A stretch of 64,000 nt of DNA from Diabrotica undecimpunctata (Eukaryota > Arthropoda > Insecta > Coleoptera > Chrysomelidae), in NCBI RefSeq assembly GCF_040954645.1, contig NC_092808.1, positions 114,492,049 to 114,556,048 on the forward strand. Direction: 5' to 3'. This document shows, one piece after another, positions 1 to 11,456 of the stretch. The position numbers were made by a program, and so were the translations under genes. Each line of letters starts with the position of its first letter. Within the stretch, counting starts at the first letter, position 1. The notes under the pieces are model-generated. The model made no database searches, was not told where the DNA came from, and was given only the letters and a program-made list of their open reading frames with translations.

Positions 1-239
1 AAATTAACAATTTCAATTTTTAGAATTAGCGATTTTGTTTGTTTTAAGATTGTGTTAAGTTTATGAATATTGAAGATGGTTAGCGAAAACATCACCAAAT
101 CTGTTTGTTTTACAAAGTAAACTAATACTAAATCAAATGCGTTTTTTTCATTTAATATCTTCATGTTATATCATAAGTTTTAAAGTGGTGCGTTAAGTTC
201 TTGGAGCAGTGTATTAAATAATTGCGGAGACAGTATGCA

Positions 240-1210
240 TCCGTGCCTGATACCTTATTATCATTAATATTATACCATTACATAAAAAGGAAACCAATTA
301 GAATGTGGAAACTGCTGTGCAATCACTCTATTGAATACAGCGTACAAAATAAAGTGCAATTGTGTGAAATTAAAGTGTGACTTCTGTAGACAGAAGTTAA
401 CAATAGACCAGATATTTGTTGTACGACAGATTCTCGAAAAAAACAAGTAATATACATCGACACACATTATCTCTTCGAGAATTCTTAATACAAGCAGTGA
501 AAGAATTTAATATATCAACACAATTGATAGTGTTAATATAAGAAACTCTAAAAGTTGAACGTAAACTCCGGCTACAAAAATAATTAACGGAAACAATAGT
601 TGTAAAAAAGGGACTACGTCAGGAAGACGTCCTATCATGCATCTTGTTCGACACCATGCTTGAAAGAATAATAAGAGAATAATTATATTTTCTTTGTTAG
701 TGTTAGTGTCTAGCGTTTACAGTTGATGTCGACATAACCCCAAGGTTAAGAAGAGAAATCACAGAGGCATTCAATCAAATAGAACCAGCTACACAAAATA
801 ATGGGCTTAAAATAAAAAAATATATGCATACAAATAAAAACGCAGAAATAAGGCAGCTCCAAAATCTAACAATAGGAGAATACAACATTGGCGAGATAGA
901 AAATGGAATTTGGCGAAGATACAACTTTGAACTATACAAAATACACCAGGATCCGGATATCGCAACATTTATTAAAGTAGGATATCGGTGTTGGATGGGA
1001 AAGGTGGAAATGATGGAAGAAGACAAAATACCAAACCAAATAAGTAAACAAGTGTCAGTAGGAAAAAGAACAAGTAGAAGACTCAAGCTGAGATACATAG
1101 AACAACCATAAAAATAATACATTGGAGAAAAACAGCACGAAACAGATTAGAATGGAGAAGAAGAATCCTGGAACAGGTCAAGACCCAAAAAGGGTTGTCG
1201 AGCCAGTGAT
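240..1210 (+). mobile_element. Degenerate non-LTR retrotransposon remnant, 3' half of RT
   Basis: Broken reverse-transcriptase pieces can be read in several plus-strand frames. In order they are a '[10 protein letters not shown]'-like segment near 310-350, '[14 protein letters not shown]' near 395-440, '[18 protein letters not shown]' near 600-650, and from 824 to 1111 the end of the ORF with '[16 protein letters not shown]'-like sequence. The tail at about 1140-1215 ends in a TGATGATGA-like repeat typical of LINE 3' ends. Stops, frameshifts and an internal deletion make it inactive. The same remnant sits at 33160-34110, so insertion predates the duplication. Confidence 0.75.
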
Positions 1211-1357
1211 GATGAAAGAAATTTTTGATAATTTCATGTAAAAGATTTATATTAAAACTAGGCTTTCACAGCAACTAAAAACTTTTTAAATAAGATTTTA
1301 AGCTGTTATGAAATGGTTATAACGTATTATTAAAATGTAAATATTTTTCTGTTTTAG

Positions 1358-1516
1358 GCATGGTGTAAATTTTATGAAATCTTGGCACATTTTCCTGTAA
1401 TTCCACTTTGTGCTGTGAGTAATAAAAAGCTTGAAAGTCTGCATTTATGTGAAGCTCCTGGGGCATTTGTTTGTGCATTAAATCACTATCTGACGCTGAA
1501 CTACCCAGGTTTGGAA
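1358..1516 (+). pseudogene. CMTR2 copy 1, exon 2
   Basis: The exon follows a TTTTCTGTTTTAG acceptor and precedes a GTTAGT donor. It is 159 nt, phase 0 at both ends, and encodes the SAM-binding [10 protein letters not shown] motif. It reads the same as exon 2 of the intact gene. Confidence 0.85.
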
Positions 1517-1801
1517 GTTAGTTTTGTTTACTTATTTTTCGAGATTAACATATTCATACTTAAGTAATTAGTATTTGTAAATCAAATTTATATGTAAGTT
1601 TTTTATTTGTAGTAGATTTTTTTTTATTATTTACGCCAATCAAATGGTTAACAAACTTAATAGAAAAATCGTAATACAAATTAATGAAAACAAAGTAAAA
1701 TCCAACTGCTTCTTACATTAGAACAGAAAAAATTTTTTACTGTTAATGGAGTAGGAAGCGTCTCAAATAGCTTCTTCTGCTCAAACGTCAATCTCTATGA
1801 A

Positions 1802-2050
1802 TTGCGGAAAATATGCAGAATCCACTTGACTAATAACAGGACATCGATATGCATCAGAACAGTAGCGAAAAAGGAGTGGGTGTTTAATAAACTTCTAGAA
1901 CTAATGAAAAAAAGTAGAATGTATGGTCTCTGTAACATATTGTATGCCACTTATATTGCGGCAACGTTTGATCCCTTCTCTGTTTACAACGGATACCTGT
2001 GTGAAAACTACAATATACTTGCTACAGAAGTAATGAAATACTTGCAATAG
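1802..2050 (+). other. Unrecognised 82-residue ORF in intron of copy 1
   Basis: An open frame with a counterpart at 34732-34944; the two agree up to about 2004/34934, where both copies change to different sequence. I recognise no family. It lies among LINE debris inside a CMTR2 intron, so it is more likely repeat-derived than a gene. Confidence 0.2.
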
Positions 2051-2207
2051 AAATAATAAGAAAGAAATTGGAAACAACTGGTAGGAACATGAATTGATGT
2101 GGGAAAAGTCTTCAAAATTGTATAAAGAAAATTGGCTCTAAATTGAAAACAATAAATAAACGTCAAGCAGTTATGGAAAGCCAAAGAATAGCCAACAGAC
2201 GTAATGT

Positions 2208-4985
2208 ATTCTTCTTCTTCAGTGCCTTATCCGGTCCGGATGTTGGCGATCATCAAGGCTATCATGGTTTTGTTAACTGCTCTGCGAAAAAGCAACGCGG
2301 AGGTCATCCCAAACCATTGTCGGAGGTTTTTCAACCACGAGATACGACGGCGTCCCGGTCCTCTCCTGCCAAATACTTTACCCTACGTAACGAGTTGAAG
2401 AATTCGATATTTTTCTTCGTTCTGCATCACGTGGCTGAGGTACTCAAGCTTACGTTCTTTCACTAAATTTAGCACTTCTTTTCCTTTTGTCATGCGCTGT
2501 AGGACGTTGGTGACATGATCCACATACGATATTTTTAGTATCCTCCTGTAGATCCATATCTTGAAGGCTTCAATCCGCTTTTCTGTGGCTTGCCTCAGTG
2601 TCTAGGCTTCAACTCTATATAGTAACACTGGAAGAATGTAGCACCTCACTATCCGCATCTTGGTTCCCAAACTGAGATCACTGCAGCACAGCTAGGATCT
2701 CAACTTGATAAATGTAGACCGTGCCATTTCAATTCTGGATCTAATCTCTTGAGCGTAGTCCCATTGTGAGTTGAGGGTAGTTCCGAGGTAAGTGAATCTG
2801 TCGACTCTCTGGATCACTTCGCTACCTGCCATTTGTGCCCCGGGATCTAAATTTGCACGACTGATTAAAGTCTAGTCCGTATGTTACGCTCAAAGTTTTC
2901 ACTCGGTCTAGTAAGGCTTGTAGATCATTTAATCTGGTTGCTAGTAATACAGTGCGATCGGCTTAGCGGATATTGTTGATGTATTCATCGTTCACTCGGA
3001 TTCCCACCTCTAGGTTTGTGAGGACTTTAGTAAAAATCTTCTCAGAGTATATATTAAAAAGAGTCGGCGAGAGCACACAGCCTTGCCTTACTCCTCGTAT
3101 GATCTTTACTTGGTCGGTCAGCTGGTCTTCGACCTTGATTTGAGCACGCTGGTTCCAGTATAAATTTATGATGATCCGAATGTCCTTCTCATCCAATCTT
3201 AGTCTTTGTAGGACGGTAACCATCTTCTGGTGCTGGCAACGGTCAAATGCCTTGGCGTAGTCAATAAAACAAATGTAGACATCACAACTGACATCGCGCA
3301 TCTCTGAAGTAGGACTTGTAAGGTGAAAAGCACTTCACGTGTACCCATGGAATTGCGGAATCCAAATTGCATTTCACCGACATTTTCTTCGCATTTCTTG
3401 TAAATTCTGGCATGTATGATTTTAAGAAAAATCATAAGTGCATGACTTATAATGCTGATAGTTCTGAAATCTTCGCACGTTTTCGCAGATCATTTTTTTT
3501 TTTTTTGTAGTGTTACAAATGTTGACAATAGCCATTCCTCTGGGATATTACCTGAATCATATATGGCGTTAAACAATTCAGTTAACTCCTTCGTGCTAAC
3601 TTCGCTCATCACCTTAATAAGTTCAACGGGGATTTCGTTCGGACCTGTGGCTTTACCATTCTGAGACTGTTTTAAAGCTGCTTTCACCTCGCTTTCTAGT
3701 ATTGACAGCCCTGTCATGCAATTTATTTCTGGAAGGTTACCTCGGTAGTCCCAGAAAAGTTTTTCTATGTACATTTTCCAGGTCACCAACTTCTTAACTG
3801 TCGTCGCCAGGTTCCTGTCTTTGTTTATGAGGAGGTATGTATTTCTCCTCTTGTATTGACCAGTGGCTTCTCGAATCTTTCGGTGGATATTTATATGATA
3901 GTCTTGGAGCTCTTCGATTAGTTTACATTTTTCTTGCATCCATGTCTCCTTGGCTGTTCGTATTTATTTTTTAACTGTTTGGTTGATTTCTTGGTATTTC
4001 TTCGCGTTCCTGTTTTTCATTAATCTCCTTTGGTCCATCATCTGCAGAATGTCATCAGTCATCCATTCTTTATTTTTTACTCTTGTTTTCTTTCCCAGAT
4101 GTTGTTTTCCCGCATTTAGCATGACGTCTTTGATATAACTCTGTTTTTGTTCTACACTCTGTTCTTGTTGTTTAGCGGTTTCTAGTTTTTCTCTCATTAC
4201 ATCTCTTACGTTCTGACGAACTACGGGGTCTTTTAGAGTGTCATAATCCAGGTTCTGTTTAGGTTTACTTTTGATGAGATTCTTTAGTTTGAGTTCTATC
4301 TACTATAGAGCCCACTAATGGGTTGTGGTCCGATGAGACGTCTGCTCCTGGGAAGGTCTTCGCCGAATTCAAGCTTTTGTTAATGAGAATAAAGTCTATC
4401 TGGTTTCTGATGAGATTGTTGGCTGTACCTGCAGGTGACTTCCACGTATAAAGACGTCTCGAGGGAAGTCTAAACCAGGTGTTAGCAATGGTAAAATCTT
4501 CTTCCCGACAAAATTGGATAAGTCGGTCTCCCCTTTCGTTTTTCTCGCCTAAGCCGTGTTGTCCGACGATGTCTTCTATTCTGCTTTTGCCAACTTTGGC
4601 ATTAAAATCACCCATGGTGATGATAAGCTCGTTCTTCTTGGTATATTTTAGTGCTTTTTGTACAAGTGCGTAGATCTCCTCGATATCCTCTTCTAGCTTT
4701 TCTGATGGAGCGTAAATTTGAATTATGTTCGTATTAACGGGTCTGCCTTGCAGCTTCATCAAAATGACTCTATCAGAGAGAGGTAGCACGCTGATCACAG
4801 CCCCAGCGCCCTTTTTCTCAGAATCACCTCTATGCCATTCCAGTGATGTGGTTTATCGTTTGCCGTATAATGTACTATATGCTCATCCACACAGCACTGT
4901 CCCGAGCCTGGCCATCTCATCTGGCTGATTCCCATCAGGTCGATATTTAGTCTTTTCATTTCTTGAATGGTGTTGTATATCTTTC
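2208..4985 (-). mobile_element. RTE-like non-LTR retrotransposon, nearly full length, inactive
   Basis: Read on the minus strand, 4265-4798 is an AP-type (EEP) endonuclease with 'MGDFNAKVG', 'ERGDRLIQF' and 'SSDHNPLVG' motifs. 3490-3939 and 2963-3435 cover the reverse transcriptase, with 'FIDYAKAFDRCQHQK', 'GVRQGCVLSPTLFNIYSEKI' and a degraded active-site region near 2965. The C-terminal part at 2400-2960 is degraded. The 3' end is a short (TTC)n run at 2210-2221 on the plus strand, i.e. a (GAA)n tail. Frames are split by several frameshifts, so it is dead. The endonuclease resembles the BovB/CFDP2 type, hence RTE-like; clade assignment is tentative. It is absent from copy 2. Confidence 0.8.
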
Positions 4986-5036
4986 CTCCTTCAAACCTTT
5001 CCTTTTTTATTTTCCAACAGGATTTTTTTAAAAGTC

Positions 5037-5950
5037 GTTTTAAATAGTTTAGGAATCTTTTTGTGTATTGTTGTCCAGGAAATCTCTGTCCTAAGTATTT
5101 TTTTGATTTCTTTTTTCTTTGTAGTTAGCCCTTCCAGTCCCTCAAATAAAGAAACCCTTATCTACGACCTAGCTCTCCAACCAAAACACAAGTAGCCGTT
5201 CGCAAACGTTTCAATTTATTTGCTTACCCTATCTTCAGCACAGTAATTGTTCAGTTCTCCCTTTCAACCCCCTATAAGCAATTATATATTGTTACCAGTG
5301 ACACCCGACGTCTTAGGTAAATTTAAATTGCTACAAAGTAGCTTTAACCCATATTTTATGGGTTAAGTTAACCCTTAAGAAATTCGAATGTAATTTCACA
5401 AAATTTTACTGGTTAAATCACCAAGAATGGTATTTCGAAAAACAATTGGTGTTCAAATGAACTTTGCACTTGTGGCACGTATATATTGTATGATTATGAC
5501 ATACTCTGCAACGTCTATGCTACGCTTTTCTTTTCTTGCTTAAAAATAAAGGAAGCCCTGAAGGCTTTCTACAGAGGCGCTCTGATGGGTCCTAAAAAGG
5601 ACGAAATAGGTATAAGCGAATTGTAGAAGCACTATACATGAAATCAAATCTTAACGGTCTTTTCTATTATTAAAGATATTTGGATCAACTCATTGTAACG
5701 ATGGTTCTGGGAGAATAAAAATGAACTATGAACTAGATGAGTTAATGCAGAGCGCAGATATCGTTAGATTTGAACATCAGGCAGTGGCGAAGGAAAGTAT
5801 GGAGAGGCAGAATGGAAAAACGTTGTTAAGCAGGCCAAAATCCACAAAGGGTTGTAGCGCCAATAGAAGAAGATCAACCACTTTTTGTACTTTTAAATAA
5901 TTTGCGGAATCGTAAGGAAGCTGTTTGGCGTCGTTATGACGCGAAGCAGC
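5037..5950. other. Shared intronic sequence of the duplication
   Basis: This non-coding stretch aligns with 35844-36760 in copy 2. Apart from the LINE tail at 5716-5885, no gene, RNA or clear terminal repeat is recognised. It may hold an old unidentified repeat. Confidence 0.5.
5716..5885 (+). mobile_element. LINE 3'-end fragment
   Basis: The reading '[17 protein letters not shown]' followed by 'QNGKTLLSRPKSTKGC' resembles the C-terminal tail of the non-LTR elements in this window, which end with an 'AKTHKGL'-like stretch. The matching fragment in copy 2 is at 36520-36680. It is 5' truncated and has no active domain. Confidence 0.5.
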
Positions 5951-5955
5951 TTGTA

Positions 5956-6107
<152 letters not shown>

Positions 6108-6272
6108 GTTTAGCAAAATTTTCAGTATAGGTAAAAAAATGTTTAAACTACTTCCACAAAATGGGTACAGTTGAATTTTTTTTTGTTGATTAATAATGAT
6201 TTCCAGAGCATCTTGGAATAATAATATTTATGCTTTTTACTGTAGTTAAAGGGATATTTAACGTTGAAATAT

Positions 6273-6324
6273 GGAGTTGGCCGTGTTTGTAACCAACATG
6301 TGGAGATAGACGTTTTTGCCACCA
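6273..6324 (+). repeat. Left subterminal repeats of the TIR transposon
   Basis: Two related motifs lie here: GGAGTTGGCCGTGTTTGTAA followed by CCAA at 6273-6295, and a diverged TGGAGATAGACGTTTTTGCC followed by ACCA at 6301-6324. Both resemble the inside of the terminal repeat (GGCC-A/G-T-n-TTTG-nn-ACCA). Such motifs are often transposase binding sites; that role is inferred. Confidence 0.55.
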
Positions 6325-6428
6325 AAAATATTGCTGATGGTGTCGCTAATATCTTAAGTCAGCAGTAATATACTGAAGATTTTTTTGGTGAAAATAAAAA
6401 AAGTTGAAATATGTGTTACAAATATTAA

Positions 6429-6434
6429 TTTATT
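6429..6434 (-). terminator. Polyadenylation signal AATAAA of the transposon gene
   Basis: An AATAAA on the minus strand about 120 nt beyond the stop at 6553. Its position fits a gene whose frame once ran through to 6553 rather than ending at 6886. Confidence 0.5.
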
Positions 6435-6552
6435 GGGCTAATACAATATTTTTCAATAAAATTTAAAAACCCGATCAATACACTAACTACAAAAGTTATT
6501 TAGATACCTGCTTGATTGGTAGACAATATCTGAATCTTACAATAATTCTGAA

Positions 6553-6885
6553 TCAAAAGTCCACTACAACTTGGTTGACTTCCATGACTTCATCACAGTC
6601 TGCATTATTTAAGCACTCACATTCAGGAAGTGAATTTTCAGGCATCATTTCATTATTGTTTATCACTTCGTGATACCATTCCACATTTTCCATTTCACTC
6701 CATTTTTCACCATAATGTTTTTGTAATAAAACCCGCACGTCTTTAATTTTTAACGCATTCACTTTGACTCCAAGCGTAAGTTCAGTTGGGTTTATATTCC
6801 ACACTTTTTTCCCTGGTCTCATGACACTCAAACTTGAATTAATTGGGAAACTATAGATTTGTTTGCCACTGACAGTTACTGACTT
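6553..6885 (-). pseudogene. C-terminal part of the transposon gene, behind an in-frame stop
   Basis: After the TAA at 6886-6888 the same reading frame stays open for another 110 residues to a second stop at 6553. The segment includes 'VSGKQIYSFPINS', 'MRPGKKVWNINP' and an acidic tail with 'PECECLNNADCDE'. No frameshift is involved: one codon interrupts the frame. The simplest reading is that active relatives encode a protein about 110 residues longer and that this copy has a nonsense mutation. Confidence 0.65.
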
Positions 6886-8631
6886 TTATTTCTTGGTCAG
6901 AATTAACTTTTTGACTTGTGAAATTTTGAAATGAAGATTTTTTGGGTCTTTAACACAGTTTTTAGCTTCTGACGTCCAATCTTGGTTGGTCCAGTCTTTT
7001 CCTAAAAGTTTGACTGTCCCATGCTTACTAAATTCTGAATGATACTCTTCAAGCTGCACAATTGTATCTCTTTTCTTTAAACTTCGTTCTATGCCACCAA
7101 AAATTCTATCACTAGGCATATATGAGTGACCGGTAACAGGAAACACAAGCTCCACTGTAGTGATTGAAGTTTTAGTCCTGTGCAGCCAAGAAATGCACAT
7201 CGTTAATACAATAGTATTCTTGTTTTGGCCTGGACACCCATCAGCTACCATCCTTAAGGTGTCTTTTCCTTCAAAGTAACCAGATTTAGATCTGCACTCA
7301 AGTTCTTCAAATACTGCAGAGGCTATTTCATTCGAAGACTTTTTCATTTCGTATTCGGCCCAAGAGTAAATTGATACATTTTCTTTGCGTAAAGCTTCGG
7401 TTGCAGTAGAACATCCAGAAACTATCGTCAGATTATAGCAGTATAACTGTCTTGAATAGTACACACTCTGATCTGAGAGCTTTGGCAGAGGCATATTTTT
7501 TTGCATGTCGTACGACATTATAGCAACATTAGGTTCATCTTTTTTCAAAAGGTTAAAAAACCCTTTAGCACGGGTAGTGTGAACAGTGTATTCTGCTTTA
7601 AGCGTTTGCAATATTGCTTCATTTTTTTCAACTTTAATTTTTTCTTTGTACTGAAGGCAGGTTGAACACACATCTGCCGAAGGCCTTTTAAAGCTAATGT
7701 TGAACCTAGTTACGAATATGTGTCGGAAAAACGACTCTTTAACTTTAAATTCATCAACAACGGATTCTTCGTACATCTTCCACATTTTAGAAATAGACAG
7801 GGTGGAATCAAGATAAATACGAGTACTCCTCGCTCTACTGTAATGTGATTCTGTGCCTTTAAACTGCTTTTCAAAATGTATTACAGAATCCATTTTTTTC
7901 TGATATATGTTAGCCTTCCTATAACCACCTCGAGTTTCCACGGGGATGAGACATCCGTCTTTTTTAAATCTTGTGAAAATACCTTCAACTCTGTGTTTTG
8001 CGATTCCCAATGTATTCCTACATATCTCTAATCTATTTCCTGCTGTTGTTTTAATACAATATTGGTAGGTTACGCCTTTAGTATGTCTTGATCCGTCTCC
8101 TGGTCTGGTTCTTTTTGGTTGTTCTGCTGTGCAATACTTAAGAATGAAAACATCTTGGCTGGCTTTTGTCTTTTCAAAATAAAATGCACTATGAAACCTA
8201 TTTATATCTTGCATCTTCAATAAACTGCAATTTTTCTTCCCTCTGTGGCCACATGAAGGAGCATCAGGTAATCCCTTTGAACTGCACCTAAAACAAACAT
8301 TGGATTCAAAACCAAAATACAAACTGTTTTATGTCAGGGAAACTTATTTTATTCTAACATAAGTTAAAGAAAAATAAAAATAATGTGAAGTGTGAATAGG
8401 TTAGGCCTACTAGAAATTGTTCCATTTTCACTCTAATCACTAGGCCTAGGCCTAAGTAATAGTAATTTTAAATGAATGTTATTTAAGTTAGTCTATTAGT
8501 TTATTCAATGTTAGGTTATGATTTAATACTAACCTCAAAATCTTCTGTTTGGCTCTTTTCCAATTTGAAGGATTTGGTAGTTTCTTTCTTTCTTTCAACA
8601 AAGGAGATTCTTTAACATTAGTTCCTTCCAT
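6886..8631 (-). CDS. Putative transposase ('CPGQN' family), two exons
   Basis: Exon 1 is 8534-8631, starting at the ATG at 8631 and ending at a GTTAGT donor; exon 2 is 6886-8287 after a TTTGTTTTAG acceptor. The join is in phase and gives 499 residues to the first stop. Visible features are a Lys/Arg-rich N-terminus, a Cys-containing segment 'CSSKGLPDAPSCGHRGKKNC', a second Cys pair in 'DVCSTCLQYK', then 'MSYDMQKNMPLP', 'VADGCPGQNKN' and 'GHSYMPSDRIFGGIE'. Their acidic residues are spaced as one might expect of an RNase H-fold DDE/D core, but this is inference. The position inside perfect inverted repeats argues that it is the transposase. An in-frame stop probably truncates it. I know no experimental function for this family. 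Confidence 0.7.
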
Positions 8632-8811
8632 GTTATTTCTGCAGGTTTATTACAGTAATATCTTTTTAGTATATTAGTAAAACTTTAAAATACTAAACAA
8701 TAAAACAACGCCAGTCACAACACACCAGAATAGCTCAGTTCACTGCTGTCTTCTGTTTCACCTGAGGCGGTGAGGTCACGTGACAGAATGAAGCCATCTG
8801 ATTGGTGCTTT

Positions 8812-8923
8812 GTGGAGATGGCCGTTTTTGTCACCAACATATTTGAGAGCTGGCCGATTTTGTAACCAAGAGTACTATTCAAATGCAGTTTTAACATTGT
8901 TCTGGCCATTTTTGACACCAAAA
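8812..8923 (+). repeat. Right subterminal repeats of the TIR transposon
   Basis: Three copies of a GGCC-n-TTTTG-nn-ACCA motif lie at about 8820-8836, 8852-8869 and 8904-8921, before the terminal repeat at 8993, which contains a fourth. They lie in the upstream region of the transposase gene and may bind transposase or act in its promoter. Confidence 0.6.
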
Positions 8924-8992
8924 CTATTTAGATTTGGATTCCTTATGTTATTTTACACAAGAATCCGTCAATATCTGAATTTTCAAAAAAAT

Positions 8993-9021
8993 GGAGTTGG
9001 CCATCTTTGAAACCAGGCTAC

Positions 9022-9023
<2 letters not shown>
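8993..9023 (-). repeat. Right terminal inverted repeat of the TIR transposon
   Basis: 31 bp ending GGCTACAG, directly followed by (AT)n. It is the exact reverse complement of 6077-6107. Confidence 0.95.
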
Positions 9024-9099
<76 letters not shown>

Positions 9100-9118
9100 T
9101 ATATATATATATATAGTA
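9024..9118. repeat. (AT)n microsatellite, right flank of the TIR transposon
   Basis: AT dinucleotides with two AGTAT interruptions near 9097 and 9115. This is the continuation of the run at 5961-6076 split by the transposon. Confidence 0.9.
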
Positions 9119-9226
9119 TCTATGTACATATATATCATAAGTAACTAATTTTTTTTAACATTTGGTACTGTCTGTTTTCGATGAAAAATATTTTGAATCC
9201 AGAGTTTTATATCTTAATTTTTTTAG

Positions 9227-9396
9227 TGGGCCTGGAAAGCCAATACACTAAACCCAAATTATGAAGGTAACGAATTGACTGAAATGATACCTGATGATCG
9301 GTTTATTAGACATACATTAAAGAACTGGATATTTGGTGCTGATTTTTCAGGAGATATAACTAAAACTTCGGAGTTAACTACGTTCAACATACAAAA
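9227..9396 (+). pseudogene. CMTR2 copy 1, exon 3 with 13-bp net deletion
   Basis: The acceptor (TTTTTTTAG) and the GTAAGT donor are preserved. The exon is 170 nt against 183 nt in copy 2. After AAAACTT at 9362-9368 a 17-nt segment of the intact gene is replaced by CGGA, so the frame shifts by one and exon 4 would be read out of phase. Confidence 0.88.
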
Positions 9397-9501
9397 GTAA
9401 GTTATATTATACATAATGCAAATATTATTTTTAAAAGAAAATTGTTATTTCTAGATTTCATTTTATGCACATTTACTTGTGTTAAATTGTCTAGAGTCAC
9501 A

Positions 9502-10055
9502 TCTTATATACTAAAACGCTAAGCCCTTTTCTTGTCCACCATTTTACTCAAAAACCATATTAGATAATTAAAATATTTTTTCGAAATATTATTAGTATTA
9601 CGTATGAGATTGTCAAGATATACTTTTGGTACAAAAATTCACTTCCGGTTTTGAGATGACCGGAAGTTAAAATTTACTTTAAGTTTTAGACCCCACAATG
9701 TATATATGGATCGAAAGGTCTCGTCGAGACGAATCTAAATATGTACTTCCGGTTGCTATCCGACACCGGAAGTGACCCGAAACGCGCATAAAACGTCAAG
9801 ATAGAGCAAATCTGACACCGGATTCGTGATCAGCATGCAAAATTAACTGCTAAGTGATATCCATGTCGACATTTGATGAACTAAAAATTGCATTCCGGTT
9901 TTGAGGTCGACTTCCATAATCACTTTTTTTTTACTTGCATTATTATTGATGAATGTTATGTATATTCTTGCTTATATTGTTTGTATTGATCTCTTAATTT
10001 TTCTCGCAAAATAAAAATTTCATTTAAAAAACTCGATGTCGAGTTGGTCCGCTAG
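9502..10055 (+). mobile_element. Non-autonomous Helitron, 554 bp
   Basis: The insert begins TCTTATATACTAAAACG and ends GGTCCGCTAG, i.e. 5'-TC and CTRR-3'. A 7-bp-stem hairpin (AACTCGA-TG-TCGAGTT, 10030-10045) lies six bases before CTAG. It sits exactly between A and T of a target CACA|TAAGCAG whose empty version is seen at 37171/37172 in copy 2, with no target duplication. These are the diagnostic properties of Helitrons. No Rep/helicase gene is present. Internally it has several CCGGAAGT/ACTTCCGG motifs in both orientations. Confidence 0.93.
10030..10045 (+). other. Helitron 3' hairpin
   Basis: A perfect 7-bp palindrome with a 2-nt loop, followed by GGTCCG and the terminal CTAG. It has the position and shape of the Helitron 3' termination signal. 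Confidence 0.85.
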
Positions 10056-10059
10056 TAAG

Positions 10060-10320
10060 CAGCTAATTTTGGAAGAAGGATTCAAAATTATTGTTCATAG
10101 GTTTCAGGCTTTGCAAGATAAAGACTTTGGAATAAAAGTTAATGGTGAATTGAAGAGATATGGGTCTAAAAATGAATGTTTCTAAGACAAAATTTATGAT
10201 ATTTAGTCGCCAACCTCTCAACAATGCTTCCCTAGAAATTAATCAACAAAACATTGAGAGAGTAACTCACTTTGAATATCTGAGATGCTAGGTTACATAC
10301 CAAGTATAAGCAAGCATCGA
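10060..10320 (+). mobile_element. LINE reverse-transcriptase fragment (copy 1)
   Basis: Plus-strand frames read 'GIKVNGEL' and then '[17 protein letters not shown]' and '[12 protein letters not shown]', which are the RT region just after the active site. Copy 2 has the same fragment (37180-37360 and 38619-38760) with an extra stretch encoding an ADDTAVL active-site-like motif that is deleted here. Confidence 0.7.
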
Positions 10321-10329
10321 TATAATATT

Positions 10330-11450
10330 ATATGGATGCAACCTATGAATAAATACTTGCGTCCAAAGTAGCTAGTAACAATGGTCGATTTTGTTTCCGG
10401 AATGTCAGTGGTGTACGAAAAAAAATCTTTTAGTACATATATATTTACAATAATTATTAATTTTCGTTGTTATTTACATTTGAATAAAATATATAATGGC
10501 GTGTAACATTGTAAAATTAAAAAATTATTATTTTTATAACATTATAAAACATTTATATTTTACAGGTACGTAGTTGCTCGTAGGTATTAAAAATTTAACG
10601 AATTTTTTAATTTACCAAAAATGATACATTAAATTATTGACTTGAACACATAATGTTACCTGCTTACCTGTAACATTAAAATATCGGGAAATAATGAATC
10701 ATCTTTCAAATTCACGTCGGACATTGTAGCTAGTAATATGACGTCAGAACCGTCGTCTATCAACTACATTTAAAAATATCAACAGGCTCCATTCTTAGTG
10801 TAATACATCGATGGACTCAAGTAATGAGATCAAGTGCATAATTGAAACAACGTGTCTGAAATTTAAATAAACCACGTTGAAGAGTGATCAAATGTTAGAT
10901 TTGATGTGTAGGCTGATTCGAATACCCTGAACAGTGATGCAGACCAACGAAACTGTATTAAGTATACCAAATGCCGTTCGTTAATTATTTAAAACTATTA
11001 AAATAAGAAACATTTAATACCTAGGGCATGTTTTTAGAGGAGACCGATCCAGAATCCTTCAGCTTATCATGAAAGGTAATAGGTAGCAAAGGTGCATAGT
11101 TTACATTTTTTGCTACATTACACCTATTTTGTTACATTGGCGCTCATTCAAAGTGCCATACTCCCACACTTTTGTTACAAATGGCGTATCTTTAGTATAT
11201 TAAAGGAACAAAATTAAAAATAAAAAAAAATTAAAAGATTTTAAAAAATGTCACAATGCAATAGGTAGCCACTCTGTTTTATTGTGAGAACGCACTGCAG
11301 ACAATTAGATAGATGTTGTCAGTAATGTCGAATTTCATCGTTTCGTTCGTAGATTGACGTGACTAAGCAGATGAGTCAGCGTTGTTATGAGATTTTGTAA
11401 GTATTCTACAATGGTTTATCAGTAAAAAGAAACCAATGTGAAATATCGTC
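10330..11450. other. Intron 3 of the CMTR2 copy, no feature seen
   Basis: AT-rich non-coding sequence aligned to 38770-39834 and 40905-40950 of copy 2. The TA at 11402-11403 is the empty target of the 1068-bp element found at 39835 in copy 2. Confidence 0.6.
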
Positions 11451-11456
11451 CTCCTT

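Noticed and set aside
775..1122. Minus-strand 115-residue frame
   Set aside because: It is the antisense shadow of the plus-strand LINE remnant at 824-1111; the same applies to 33679-34027.
8290..8322. ATG at 8322 as the start of the transposon protein
   Set aside because: It lies upstream of a good splice acceptor, and an upstream exon with its own ATG joins in phase.
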